DNA from: Pseudorhodoplanes sinuspersici
GTDB taxonomy: Bacteria; Pseudomonadota; Alphaproteobacteria; Rhizobiales; Xanthobacteraceae
Length of the DNA: 64,000 bases
Reading direction: 5' to 3'
NCBI RefSeq assembly: GCF_002119765.1
Contig: NZ_CP021112.1
Location: 552,501 to 616,500, forward strand
Program-made: the position numbers and the translations under genes
The notes under the pieces: generated by a model
Database searches by the model: none
What the model was told of the DNA's origin: nothing
Seen by the model: the letters and a program-made list of their open reading frames with translations, nothing else
Shown: positions 1-11,054 of the stretch, piece by piece
How the letters are laid out: every line of letters begins with the position of its first letter
Numbering within the stretch: position 1 is the first letter of the stretch

Positions 1-1
1 G

Positions 2-853
2 GAAGCGCGCGAAGAGGAAGAAGACGACGGCACCGGCGTCCGCCTCTATCAGAGCATTTACGAGACCGCATTGCGCAACCAGGTCCCGCGCGCGGTCATC
101 GACGAAATGATCCGCGTCTATTCCTATGACGTGGACTTCCAGCGCCGGGTGCAGCCGGGCGATTCGTTCGATGTGTTCTATGCCGGTGAAGATGAAACGC
201 CTGGCGGTGAAACCCGCAACGACGTCTTGTATGCGGCGTTGACCATCGCCGGCGAGCAGAAGAGATTCTATCGCTTCCAGTCGCCTGACGACAATGTCGT
301 CGATTACTATGACGAGACCGGCAAGAGCGCCAAGAAATTCCTGGTGCGTAAGCCGCTTGCTACCGACGCGATCATGCGATCAAGCTTCGGAGTCCGCCGC
401 CACCCGATCCTCGGTTACGCCAAGATGCACACCGGTGTGGACTGGTCTGCGCCGAACGGCACGCCAATTTTCGCCGCCGGCAACGGCGTTATCGAGAAGG
501 TCGGCTGGGAAGGCGGCTACGGCAAGTATGTGCGCATGAAGCACAATAACGGCTACGAAACAGCTTATGGCCATATGACCGCCTATGCCCGTGGCATCGA
601 GCCTGGCGTGAAGGTCCGGCAGGGCCAGGTGATCGGCTTCGTTGGATCGACCGGTCTTTCGACCGGCGCGCATCTGCATTTCGAAATCCTGGTCAACGGC
701 CGCTTCGTCGACCCCATGCGTATCCGCTTGCCGCGCGGCCGCGTACTGCAGAACCAGCTTCTGGCCGCGTTCGAGACCGAACGTGACCGCCTCGACAGCA
801 TGATGGCCAGAGCCAATTCCCGCGTGGCTCAGAGCGCGGCAGCGACGCGGTAG
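2..853 (+). CDS. M23 family metallopeptidase (5' truncated by window edge)
   Basis: The reading frame is open from the first bases of the window, so the true start lies upstream; a TTG at 71 is only an internal codon. The C-terminal half is a LytM/M23 zinc endopeptidase domain with the HTGVD motif (about 427-441), a YGHM histidine (about 568-579) and the HLHFE motif (about 670-684), which together supply the Zn-binding His/Asp/His set. Family members cut peptide cross-bridges in peptidoglycan in the periplasm. The upstream part resembles the linker region usual in envelope-anchored OapA/NlpD-like peptidases. It converges on clpB across a palindromic repeat. The catalytic domain is complete; the membrane anchor or signal peptide is not visible here. 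Confidence 0.9.
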   Translation, partial: EAREEEEDDGTGVRLYQSIYETALRNQVPRAVIDEMIRVYSYDVDFQRRVQPGDSFDVFYAGEDETPGGETRNDVLYAALTIAGEQKRFYRFQSPDDNVVDYYDETGKSAKKFLVRKPLATDAIMRSSFGVRRHPILGYAKMHTGVDWSAPNGTPIFAAGNGVIEKVGWEGGYGKYVRMKHNNGYETAYGHMTAYARGIEPGVKVRQGQVIGFVGSTGLSTGAHLHFEILVNGRFVDPMRIRLPRGRVLQNQLLAAFETERDRLDSMMARANSRVAQSAAATR

Positions 854-920
854 CGACGCGGTTCGGGGGACGCTTGCAAAGCAAGCAAACTCGGTATCAA
901 GACACACCACTTGTGAAAAT

Positions 921-1022
921 GGATTCCGGATCGCGCCAATCCAAGTCGACCGCAGCCGACTTGGATCATGATCCATTCCGATCTCGATTAAACCCGCGAT
1001 CGCGCGTGCGCGTCCGGAATGA
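921..1022. repeat. nested intergenic palindrome between convergent genes
   Basis: An inner 10-bp perfect hairpin (939-948 with 957-966, 8-nt loop) lies inside outer arms carrying GATTCCGGATC near 921 and GTCCGGAATGAC near 1012. The arrangement resembles dispersed rhizobial intergenic palindromes. Because it lies between two converging genes it may also act as a bidirectional terminator, although there is no T-tract. Confidence 0.6.
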
Positions 1023-1029
1023 CGCTGGT

Positions 1030-3630
<2,601 letters not shown>

Positions 3631-3890
3631 AGTCGCTCCCTTTCGGCCTGATCCGCGGCCCTCTAGGAGGCACCTGCGGAGCATCGGGGTGTTGTCCTGG
3701 CGCAAAAGTCTTCGAAATTTTTCAAGACCGCGACGCCAGAACGCTACCGGCGGACCCCGGCCGGGCATCCGCAAGTTCCGATGTAAGAAACCACCCTTCA
3801 GCCGGAAAGAGGGGCAGGATAAATTTCCCTTCCATCCGTGGGCTGTTTCCATTGGCATCTCAACCGATGGCCCGTTAACAAGTCGAGGCC

Positions 3891-4649
3891 ATGACCGCTC
3901 GAATTTCAGCAATCTATCGTTATCCGGTGAAGGGCCTGTCGCCCGAGCCCATGCCGGCCGTCACCCTGATGCCCGGCCTGACGCTGCCGGCCGACCGGAT
4001 GTATGCGATTGAAAATGGTCCTTCCGGGTTCGATCCGGCAGCGCCCCAGTATTTTCCGAAACAGCGCTTTCTGATGTTGATGCGGAACGAGCGTCTCGCC
4101 GCCCTCGACACCCGTTTCGATCATGCAACGCATGTGCTGACCGTCCGCCTCAACGGCAGCGAGGTTGCAACCGGCGACCTGCGGACACCGGAAGGACGTG
4201 CCGCGATCGAGAATTTCTTTGCCCGCTACAGCGCCGACGAATTGCGAGGACCGCCAAAGGTTCTGCAGAGCGACGGCCACAGCTTCTCGGATGTCGCCGC
4301 CAAGGTCGTGTCGATCATCAACACAGCGTCGGTCGCAGCGGTTGAAAATACGGTCGGCGCACCGGTCGATCCGCTGCGCTTCCGCGGCAACCTCCTGGTC
4401 GAGGGCTGGCCAGCCTGGCACGAATTCGATCTGCTCGACCGGACGCTCGCCATTGGCGACGCACGCCTGAAGGTGGTCAAGCGTATCGTCCGTTGCGCGG
4501 CGACCAATGTCGAACCGTGCACCGGCATTCGCGATATGGAAATCCCGAAGACGCTGATGCAGGCCTTCGGGCATATGGATTGCGGGATCTACGCGCAGGT
4601 GATCGACGGCGGCACGATCGCGCCTGGCGACACCGTCACTCAGGTGTAG
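3891..4649 (+). CDS. MOSC domain-containing protein
   Basis: A 252-aa protein. The N-terminal beta-barrel module (SAIYRYPVKGLSPE) is followed by a MOSC domain with the conserved RCAATNVEP segment, whose Cys is the proposed sulfur/cofactor ligand, and the closing IYAQVIDGGTIAPGDTV. MOSC proteins such as YcbX/YiiM reduce N-hydroxylated substrates or carry sulfur with the molybdenum cofactor. No partner ferredoxin or reductase lies next to it, so the substrate cannot be told. The gene is divergent from clpB, with 260 bp between the starts, and converges on the FecR-like gene 21 bp away. Confidence 0.9.
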   Translation: MTARISAIYRYPVKGLSPEPMPAVTLMPGLTLPADRMYAIENGPSGFDPAAPQYFPKQRFLMLMRNERLAALDTRFDHATHVLTVRLNGSEVATGDLRTPEGRAAIENFFARYSADELRGPPKVLQSDGHSFSDVAAKVVSIINTASVAAVENTVGAPVDPLRFRGNLLVEGWPAWHEFDLLDRTLAIGDARLKVVKRIVRCAATNVEPCTGIRDMEIPKTLMQAFGHMDCGIYAQVIDGGTIAPGDTVTQV

Positions 4650-4670
4650 CGCACCGTCAGGCGGCTGGCC

Positions 4671-5450
4671 TCAGTTACAGAAGCTGTTGGTACAGGAACC
4701 GGGATTTGGATTGGGATTGTGCGGCGGGATGTAAGCGCGGCCATTGATCGCGTTGATCTGGTCGATCGCCTGCATCTTGTCGAATGGCACGCGATTGTCC
4801 TGCGGATCGCCAGAGAATGACCAGCCGTAGAGCGGGAAAGTCAGGCCGGCCGCGACGTTGATGATGGTGCCGTCATAAGGCACGGGCCCTTTCACCTGGC
4901 CATTGGCGCTGATGACGAACGCCGTGCCAGGCTTGGTGAGCTGATAAGTCCGCCCGCTGGTCGTGCGGATGCTCACCGCGCCCTCGACCAGCAGAACGAC
5001 GGACTGTCCATTCTGCACAAGCAGGTCGATGACGGTGCCGCGGATGCCGAGTGTCGCAACCGGCGTTTTGATCGAATAATTGTTCGGGTTCTGAGCACCG
5101 GTGACAAAGCGGAACGAGCCTTGCACCGCATTCACCGCCACCCGCCCAGCGCCCTTATTCGGATCGTAGACAAACTTGTCGAGCATCAACTCGGCTTTCG
5201 GCCCGAGGCTGAGAACCGTCTTGTCGAGAAACAGAAGCTGCGCCGTCGAGGCATCGCCGGTCTTGATGCGCTCATTGGCATAGACCTCGCTGCCCACCGC
5301 CAGCGCGCGCGCGCCGCGTCCCTGAACCTGGTTTTTGACCGCCGATGCCACTCCGATCTTGGAATCGACGCTGAATGCAGGCGCGGCCCCAAGCCACAGG
5401 CAGGACAGGGCAACAATGGCGGAGATCGGCGAAAAAAGGGATTTGCGCAT
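4671..5450 (-). CDS. FecR domain-containing exported protein
   Basis: A 259-aa protein with a clear signal peptide ending near AAPAFS (residue 27). The mature part has a FecR-type beta-rich domain: YANERIKTGDASTAQLLF, then SIKTPVATLGIRGT, then VVLLVEGAVSIRT. In these proteins the FecR module often sits in the periplasm or at the cell surface and is not necessarily an anti-sigma factor; no sigma factor gene is adjacent and there is no transmembrane anchor. The gene is divergent from a TPR/beta-barrel outer-membrane gene 171 bp away, which suggests a shared promoter region and possibly a shared envelope role. The C-terminus is rich in Asn/Pro and contains a Cys pair (SCTNSFCN). Confidence 0.8.
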   Translation of the reverse strand: MRKSLFSPISAIVALSCLWLGAAPAFSVDSKIGVASAVKNQVQGRGARALAVGSEVYANERIKTGDASTAQLLFLDKTVLSLGPKAELMLDKFVYDPNKGAGRVAVNAVQGSFRFVTGAQNPNNYSIKTPVATLGIRGTVIDLLVQNGQSVVLLVEGAVSIRTTSGRTYQLTKPGTAFVISANGQVKGPVPYDGTIINVAAGLTFPLYGWSFSGDPQDNRVPFDKMQAIDQINAINGRAYIPPHNPNPNPGSCTNSFCN

Positions 5451-5621
5451 AAATATTCGCTACTGTTTTACCGGAGAGATCCTCCAGAGTGTGGTCGAAG
5501 AACCACGGCCAGGGGTTCACTTTCCACTCACTTTTTTCTGCATAGCCGACCTGCGTGGATTGCGCTAGACGAAGGCCGCAATTGGCGACCCGGAATTGCG
5601 TGGCAGTTGGGGCGGAATGAC

Positions 5622-6782
5622 GTGAGCGTGAAGCGGGGTTTGGCGTGGCTTCTGGCCACGTTTTTTATTGTCTCAAGCGGGTCTGGACTTCGCGCTGACG
5701 AACTGGACGCGCTGTATGCGCGCATTCTGCGCGAGCCGGCCAATACCGAGCTGAATCTTCGTTTCGCGAGGCTTGCCGAAGACAGCGGCAAAATGCGCTG
5801 GGCGCTGGCCGCTTATGAACGCATTCTCGTCAACGACCCGGATAATTTCGAAGGCAAGGTCGGCCTGATGCGCGTGCGCCGCGCGATGCAGCCGTCGTTT
5901 ACGCTGGTCACCGCCGAGCTCGGGACCGGCTATGAATCCAACCCGATGTATTATCTGCCGGGCGGCAAAGGCGACTGGTTCACGCAAGGCTCGCTTGCCT
6001 TGCGCGACGAACGCAACGTCAATGGCCAGCGCTGGCGCACCAATGGCATCGTCGCCGGCCAGATCAACGGCCGTTACGGCGATCTGAATTACGGTTATGC
6101 CGGCGGCGAAAGCGGACCGATCTTCGATCTGTTGCCCGGCCTCAGCGTCAATCCGCAGCTTGGCGCTGCGGCCTCCTATTTCAACGATCGTTTTTATTAC
6201 GGCGAAGGATCGGGCGCCCTCACCTTCGAAGGCACGAACGACGGCTTGTATTCGGCCTTGCGTCTTCGCGCCGCCTATCGGTCCTACGACGATTATTTCC
6301 CCTCGCAACACGGCTGGTACTACGAAGCACGCCTGCGCTTGGCTAAACCGGACGTGCTGGGCGACGGCAGTGTCGCGATCCTGTCGCCTTACGTGTTGTG
6401 GAGCAATATTTCCGGCGCCGTTGTGAATGCGCTTGTCACGGAAATCCAGCCGGGCGCTTACACCGAATGGGGCGGCCGCCTCGAAGTCTACAAGACGGCA
6501 ACGCAATGGCTGACGCTCGGGGCAAGCCTGACGGTGAGCCGCCGCGACTATCGGCACGACGTTGTGGTCGCGACCGGCGCCGACCGCAAGGACACATTGA
6601 TCATCCCGGGAGCGACGGCGCTTCTTCCTGGTTTCTTCTGGAAAGAAGCCGATCTGCGGCTCGACTACCGCTTCCTGCGCAACAACTCGAACGACGCGAC
6701 CAAGGAATTCGACGATCATATCGTCAGCGCGACGATGGTGAAGCGGTTCGATCCAACCCTGCCGAATTGGGGCTTGCAGTAA
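5622..6782 (+). CDS. TPR plus outer-membrane beta-barrel protein (SLAM-like architecture)
   Basis: I chose GTG at 5622 because a GGGGCGGA ribosome-binding sequence precedes it and a good signal peptide (GLAWLLATFFIVSSGSGLRA) follows; the frame runs open upstream without evidence of coding. That gives 386 aa. After the signal peptide comes a short TPR-like helical region (about 27-85, with ALAAYERILVNDPDNFEG), then about 290 residues of alternating aromatic/polar strands (YGDLNYGYAGGE, RDYRHDVVV, LRLDYRFLRNNSND) typical of a beta-barrel. The layout resembles surface lipoprotein assembly modulators (DUF560), though it is shorter than classical ones. Function is unproven. The divergent FecR-like gene is its natural partner candidate. 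Confidence 0.65.
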   Translation: MSVKRGLAWLLATFFIVSSGSGLRADELDALYARILREPANTELNLRFARLAEDSGKMRWALAAYERILVNDPDNFEGKVGLMRVRRAMQPSFTLVTAELGTGYESNPMYYLPGGKGDWFTQGSLALRDERNVNGQRWRTNGIVAGQINGRYGDLNYGYAGGESGPIFDLLPGLSVNPQLGAAASYFNDRFYYGEGSGALTFEGTNDGLYSALRLRAAYRSYDDYFPSQHGWYYEARLRLAKPDVLGDGSVAILSPYVLWSNISGAVVNALVTEIQPGAYTEWGGRLEVYKTATQWLTLGASLTVSRRDYRHDVVVATGADRKDTLIIPGATALLPGFFWKEADLRLDYRFLRNNSNDATKEFDDHIVSATMVKRFDPTLPNWGLQ

Positions 6783-6849
6783 CTCCGCGGGAACTCAAGC
6801 CCACAGACGCGACTGGAATTAAACCGGCGGCTCCGTTACAGAAGCCGCA

Positions 6850-7584
6850 ATGACCACCAATCAAGACAACGCAAATTCGGGTCGTCCGAAGACCGGCGGC
6901 GGGGTGAAAACCTTCTCCCATGTCGATACCTGGATCTTCGACCTCGACAACACGCTCTACCCGCACCACCTGAATCTCTGGCATCAGGTCGACATGCGGA
7001 TCCGCGACTACATCGCCAATTATCTCAACATCGCGCACGATGAAGCCTTCAAACTGCAGAAGGACTATTACCGCCGTTACGGCACCTCGATGCGCGGACT
7101 AATGACCGAACACGGGATGCAGCCGGACGACTTTCTCGAAGTCGTGCACGAGATCGACCATTCGCCGCTCGAACCAAACCCGGCGCTCGGCGATGCGATC
7201 GAGAAGCTGCCCGGCCGAAAACTCATCCTCACCAACGGCACGCGCAAGCATGCCGACGCGGTGATGCGCCGGCTCCAGATCCATTCGCATTTCGAGGATG
7301 TGTTCGACATCGTCGCCGCCGAGCTCGAACCCAAGCCGTCAGCAAAGACCTATGATCGTTTTCTCGATCGCCACGGCGTTGATCCGACAAAATCGGCGAT
7401 GTTCGAGGATCTGTCGCGCAATCTGGCGGTGCCGCACGCGCTCGGCATCACCACCGTTCTGGTTGTGCCGGAGGGAACGCGCGAAGTGTTGCGCGAGGAT
7501 TGGGAAATGGAAGGGCGGGACGATCCGCATGTCGATCATGTGACCGACGATCTCGTCGCGTTTCTGAAACGATGCCTGCGCTAA
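6850..7584 (+). CDS. HAD-superfamily pyrimidine 5'-nucleotidase
   Basis: A 244-aa HAD-IA hydrolase. Motif I is DLDNTLY (near residue 32, nucleophile Asp), motif II KLILTNGT, the motif III Lys is in EPKPSAKTYD, and motif IV is MFEDLSRNL. The DLDNTLYP start and the helical cap match the SDT1/Pyr 5'-nucleotidase subfamily, which dephosphorylates UMP/CMP or damaged pyrimidine nucleotides in the cytosol. The N-terminal 20 residues are low-complexity and the start could lie slightly downstream. It ends 34 bp before the converging Bug-type gene. Confidence 0.88.
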   Translation: MTTNQDNANSGRPKTGGGVKTFSHVDTWIFDLDNTLYPHHLNLWHQVDMRIRDYIANYLNIAHDEAFKLQKDYYRRYGTSMRGLMTEHGMQPDDFLEVVHEIDHSPLEPNPALGDAIEKLPGRKLILTNGTRKHADAVMRRLQIHSHFEDVFDIVAAELEPKPSAKTYDRFLDRHGVDPTKSAMFEDLSRNLAVPHALGITTVLVVPEGTREVLREDWEMEGRDDPHVDHVTDDLVAFLKRCLR

Positions 7585-7618
7585 CATTAGATGTCGCGCA
7601 GGCACCCGTGCTCATGCA

Positions 7619-8611
7619 TCAATCGAGGCTGACACCGCTCGCCTTGATGGTCGCGCCCCATTTGTCGATTTCGCTATCGAGAAATTTCTTGAGATAGGCC
7701 GGGTTCGCCTGGGCGACAGGAACGAAGGCCGAGCCGACCTTCTTGAGGCGATCGGGCAGGACCGGCGTCTCGATCATCGTCACCGTGGCCTTTTGCAGTT
7801 TGTCGATCACCGCTTGCGGTGTCCCCTTCGGCACGAAGAAGCCGCTCCAGAACGGCGCTTCGAAATTGCTGATCCCCTCCTCGATTGCCGTCGGCACATC
7901 TGGCGCCAGCGGCGAGCGGACCTTGGTCAGCGATGCGAGGGGATTGAGCGACTTGTTGTCCATCTGCGGAATGGCCGCGGCGCCGAGCGCACAGATGTAA
8001 TCAATGCGGCCCGCGATGGCATCCTGCATCGCCGGCGCCGAACCGCGATAGGGCACATGCACGGCGTCGATTCCCGCCGCCGCATTCAGCTGCGCGCAGC
8101 CCAGATGCGACGCCGAGCCGACACCGGCCGAGCCGTATTGCAACTTGCCGGGGTTGGCTTTGGCATAGGCCAGGAAGTCCTTGAAGGTCTTCGCCGGCAG
8201 ATCCTTGCGAACCATGAGAATGATCGGCTGCTCGGCCACGAGCGCCACCGGCATGAAATCGGCCACCGGGTCGTATGGCAGCTTCTTGTACAGCGCCTTG
8301 CTCATCGCAAAGGTGTCGATGCCACCCATGACGAACTGATAGCCGTCCGGATCGGCCTTGGAGACGCGGGCAACGCCGATCGTCCCGCCGGCACCGCCGA
8401 CATTCTCGATCACCACCTGCTGGCCGAGTACTTCCGAGAGCCGCGCCGCGAAGATGCGCCCGACAACGTCGGAGGCACTGCCCGCCGCGAACGGAATGAC
8501 CAGCGTGACGGCCCTGTTCGGCCAATCCTGGGCCGGCGCCTGTGTCGCCAGCGGAACAGACAAGGTCATCGCCACGGCAGCAGCACGTAACAAACGTGAG
8601 CAAACTTTCAT
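7619..8611 (-). CDS. Bug/TctC family tripartite tricarboxylate-type solute-binding protein
   Basis: A 330-aa periplasmic protein with a signal peptide (about residues 1-27, cut after APAQ) followed by the canonical Bug sequence: [33 protein letters not shown] and [13 protein letters not shown]. Bug proteins bind carboxylates or aromatic acids through bridging waters and are massively expanded in beta- and alphaproteobacteria. No TctA/TctB membrane genes are nearby, so it is an orphan binding protein as most are. The ligand cannot be predicted. It is transcribed divergently from dapD with 163 bp between starts. Confidence 0.92.
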   Translation of the reverse strand: MKVCSRLLRAAAVAMTLSVPLATQAPAQDWPNRAVTLVIPFAAGSASDVVGRIFAARLSEVLGQQVVIENVGGAGGTIGVARVSKADPDGYQFVMGGIDTFAMSKALYKKLPYDPVADFMPVALVAEQPIILMVRKDLPAKTFKDFLAYAKANPGKLQYGSAGVGSASHLGCAQLNAAAGIDAVHVPYRGSAPAMQDAIAGRIDYICALGAAAIPQMDNKSLNPLASLTKVRSPLAPDVPTAIEEGISNFEAPFWSGFFVPKGTPQAVIDKLQKATVTMIETPVLPDRLKKVGSAFVPVAQANPAYLKKFLDSEIDKWGATIKASGVSLD

Positions 8612-8774
8612 CAGTCCTTACCTCTGTTTATCGCCGCGCCACCCGGCAACCCTGCACCGACGCGGCGGCGCGCAGTGTCCAGCAATTTGCGTGCCGTCCC
8701 AAATCGAAATCGCGGCATTGACAGGGGCCAATTGGTCGCGCCACACCTGCCGCGCTCATTTTCCGGGGGATTGC

Positions 8775-9620
8775 ATGCCGCACGATCAACTCGCCAAGAC
8801 TATCGACGAGGCTTTCGACAAGCGCGACACCGTTACCGCCGCCACGACCGGCCTGGTACGCGAGGCCGTCGAGCAGGCGCTGGGCCTCCTTGATTCGGGT
8901 GCGGCCCGCGTCGCCGAACGCCAAGCGGACGGACAGTGGCAAGTCAACCAGTGGCTGAAGAAAGCCGTGCTGCTATCGTTCCGGCTCAACGACATGAGCG
9001 TCATCCAGGGCGGCCCCGGCGAGTCCGTGTGGTGGGACAAAGTCCCCTCCAAATTCGAGGGCTGGACCGCCGACAAATTCAAGAGCGCCGGTTTCCGCGC
9101 CGTGCCCAATTGCGTCGTCCGCAGATCCGCATTCATTGCTCCCGGCGTCGTGCTGATGCCGTCATTCGTCAATCTCGGCGCCTATGTCGATTCCGGCACC
9201 ATGGTGGATACATGGGCAACGGTCGGATCCTGCGCGCAGATTGGCAAGAACTGCCACATCTCCGGCGGCGCCGGCATCGGCGGCGTGCTGGAGCCGCTGC
9301 AGGCGGGTCCGGTGATCATCGAGGACAATTGCTTCATCGGTGCGCGCGCTGAAGTTGCCGAAGGCGTCGTGGTGCGCGAAGGCTCGGTGCTGTCGATGGG
9401 TGTCTATCTCGGTGCCTCAACCACCATCATCGATCGCTCGACCGGCGAGATGTTCCGCGGCGAAGTGCCGCCCTACTCTGTCGTGGTGTCGGGCACGATG
9501 CCCGGCAAGCCACTGCCGAACGGCCAGCCCGGCCCGAACCTTTATTGCGCGGTGATCGTGAAGCGCGTCGATGAAAAGACCCGCTCCAAGACTTCGATCA
9601 ACGAGCTGCTGCGAGACTGA
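8775..9620 (+). CDS. dapD: 2,3,4,5-tetrahydropyridine-2,6-dicarboxylate N-succinyltransferase
   Basis: A 281-aa cytosolic enzyme that transfers succinyl from succinyl-CoA to tetrahydrodipicolinate in the succinylase route to meso-diaminopimelate and lysine. ATG at 8775 has GGGGA just upstream and gives the standard family length; the open frame extends further upstream without support. A helical N-terminal domain (about 1-100) is followed by the left-handed beta-helix hexapeptide region ([20 protein letters not shown], then [19 protein letters not shown], then [18 protein letters not shown]). It is followed 2 bp later by dapE, the enzyme two steps on, so the two form an operon. Confidence 0.97.
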   Translation: MPHDQLAKTIDEAFDKRDTVTAATTGLVREAVEQALGLLDSGAARVAERQADGQWQVNQWLKKAVLLSFRLNDMSVIQGGPGESVWWDKVPSKFEGWTADKFKSAGFRAVPNCVVRRSAFIAPGVVLMPSFVNLGAYVDSGTMVDTWATVGSCAQIGKNCHISGGAGIGGVLEPLQAGPVIIEDNCFIGARAEVAEGVVVREGSVLSMGVYLGASTTIIDRSTGEMFRGEVPPYSVVVSGTMPGKPLPNGQPGPNLYCAVIVKRVDEKTRSKTSINELLRD

Positions 9621-9622
9621 AA

Positions 9623-10780
9623 ATGTCCGCCGATCCCGTCGCCATCGCCCGCGATCTTCTGCGCTGCCCATCGGTCACACCGGCCGAGGGCGGCGCGCTG
9701 GTCTTCCTTGAGAAGACACTGAAGGCCGCAGGCTTTACGACGCATCGCATGACCTTCTCCGAACCCGGCACGCCGGATGTGGAGAATTTCTATGCGCGGA
9801 TTGGCACCGGCTCGCCGCATTTGATGTTCGCCGGGCACACCGATGTCGTTCCGCCCGGCAATGAAGCGGCCTGGACGCATCCGCCTTTCGCTGGCGAAAT
9901 TGACGACGGCGTTCTTTACGGGCGTGGCGCGGTCGACATGAAGGGCGGCATCGCTGCCGCTGTTGCGGCCGCACTCGATTATCTCGCAGCAAAAGGCGGC
10001 AAGCCAAAGGGCTCGATCTCGTTCCTGATCACCGGCGATGAGGAGAGTGTCGCGATCAATGGCACGCCGAAGCTGCTCGACTGGGCGCACAAGCATGGCG
10101 AGACATTCGATCACTGCATTCTCGGTGAGCCGAGCAATCGCGATGCGCTCGGCGACACCATCAAGATCGGCCGGCGCGGCTCGCTGAACGGCACGCTGAT
10201 CGTTCACGGCAAACAAGGGCACGTCGCCTATCCCGAACGCGCCGACAACCCGGTCACCGGCCTCGTTGCACTGATCGCCGCGTTGAAGGCCGAGCCGCTC
10301 GACCACGGCAGCAAGCTGTTCGATGCCTCGAACCTCGAATTCACCTCGATCGATGTCGGCAACAAGACCGTCAATCTCATTCCCGGCGAAGCCCGCGCCC
10401 GCTTCAACATCCGCTTCAACGATCTGCACAATCAGGAATCGCTGAAGACGCTGCTGGAGAAACGCGCGCTTGCGGCCGGCGGCGGCAAGATCCGGTTTTC
10501 TTTCGAATGGGAGCCCTCGAACGCCGACGTGTTCGTGGTCGAGCCCGGTCCCTTCACTGATGTCGTTGCCAATGCTGTGACCGAGATCACCGGCCGCCAG
10601 CCGATCCTCTCGACCACCGGCGGCACGTCCGACGCCCGTTTCATCAAGAATTACTGCTCGGTCGTCGAATTCGGCCTTGTCGGCCAGACGATGCACGCGA
10701 TCGATGAGCGCGTGCCGGTCAACGAACTCGTCGCGCTGACGGCGATCTACCGGAAGATTCTGGATCGCTATTTCGGCTGA
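9623..10780 (+). CDS. dapE: succinyl-diaminopimelate desuccinylase
   Basis: A 385-aa M20-family di-zinc hydrolase that removes succinate from N-succinyl-LL-diaminopimelate. Zinc-binding and catalytic motifs are visible: [12 protein letters not shown] (His and following Asp), [10 protein letters not shown] (bridging Asp), TGDEESVA (catalytic Glu pair), EPSN, and a C-terminal QTMHAIDE histidine. The dimerisation (lid) domain spans about 180-290 ([23 protein letters not shown] onward). The start codon lies 2 bp after the dapD stop, indicating a tight operon. Confidence 0.97.
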   Translation: MSADPVAIARDLLRCPSVTPAEGGALVFLEKTLKAAGFTTHRMTFSEPGTPDVENFYARIGTGSPHLMFAGHTDVVPPGNEAAWTHPPFAGEIDDGVLYGRGAVDMKGGIAAAVAAALDYLAAKGGKPKGSISFLITGDEESVAINGTPKLLDWAHKHGETFDHCILGEPSNRDALGDTIKIGRRGSLNGTLIVHGKQGHVAYPERADNPVTGLVALIAALKAEPLDHGSKLFDASNLEFTSIDVGNKTVNLIPGEARARFNIRFNDLHNQESLKTLLEKRALAAGGGKIRFSFEWEPSNADVFVVEPGPFTDVVANAVTEITGRQPILSTTGGTSDARFIKNYCSVVEFGLVGQTMHAIDERVPVNELVALTAIYRKILDRYFG

Positions 10781-10796
10781 GCCGCTGTTAGCGGCT
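10780..10796 (+). terminator. hairpin directly after dapE
   Basis: Perfect 7-bp stem AGCCGCT / AGCGGCT with a GTT loop, starting on the last base of the dapE stop codon. There is no downstream T-run, so it may be a weak terminator or an mRNA 3'-end stabiliser for the dapD-dapE transcript. Confidence 0.4.
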
Positions 10797-10930
10797 TGCG
10801 AACGCTGTACACGCCGAAGCAAGGATCACGCGGAAAGTGTGCTGCTTAATTGAAGCGCACGATCAATTGATAGGCCATACGGAGCAACGTCGATGGCCGA
10901 GACAAACAGCATCGATCGTACTCGATATGT

Positions 10931-10983
10931 TAGAGCACGATGTCGTCCGAAAACCGCTTCGCACTTTTCGGCATCGTGCTCTA
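10931..10983. repeat. dispersed intergenic palindrome (TAGAGCACGATG arms)
   Basis: Arms TAGAGCACGATG (10931-10942) and CATCGTGCTCTA (10972-10983) are perfect 12-bp inverted copies around a core containing GTCCGAAAACCGCTTC. I recognise this form from many intergenic regions of Bradyrhizobium-like genomes. It fills most of the 274-bp gap between dapE and ppc; nothing else in that gap looks coding. Confidence 0.7.
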
Positions 10984-11054
10984 GTCTCGACCGGTATTGA
11001 TCCCGAGCCGCACCACGTCCAACAGGCGATGGCGCCCAATGATCGGAACCGGCA

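Noticed and set aside
3631..3890. Sigma32 heat-shock promoter upstream of clpB
   Set aside because: A CTTG-type -35 exists on the minus strand near 3735, but I could not find a matching -10 at the right distance, so it is not claimed.
5121..5621. Upstream extension of the beta-barrel gene frame
   Set aside because: It runs antisense through the FecR-like gene; the signal peptide and ribosome-binding site place the start at 5622.
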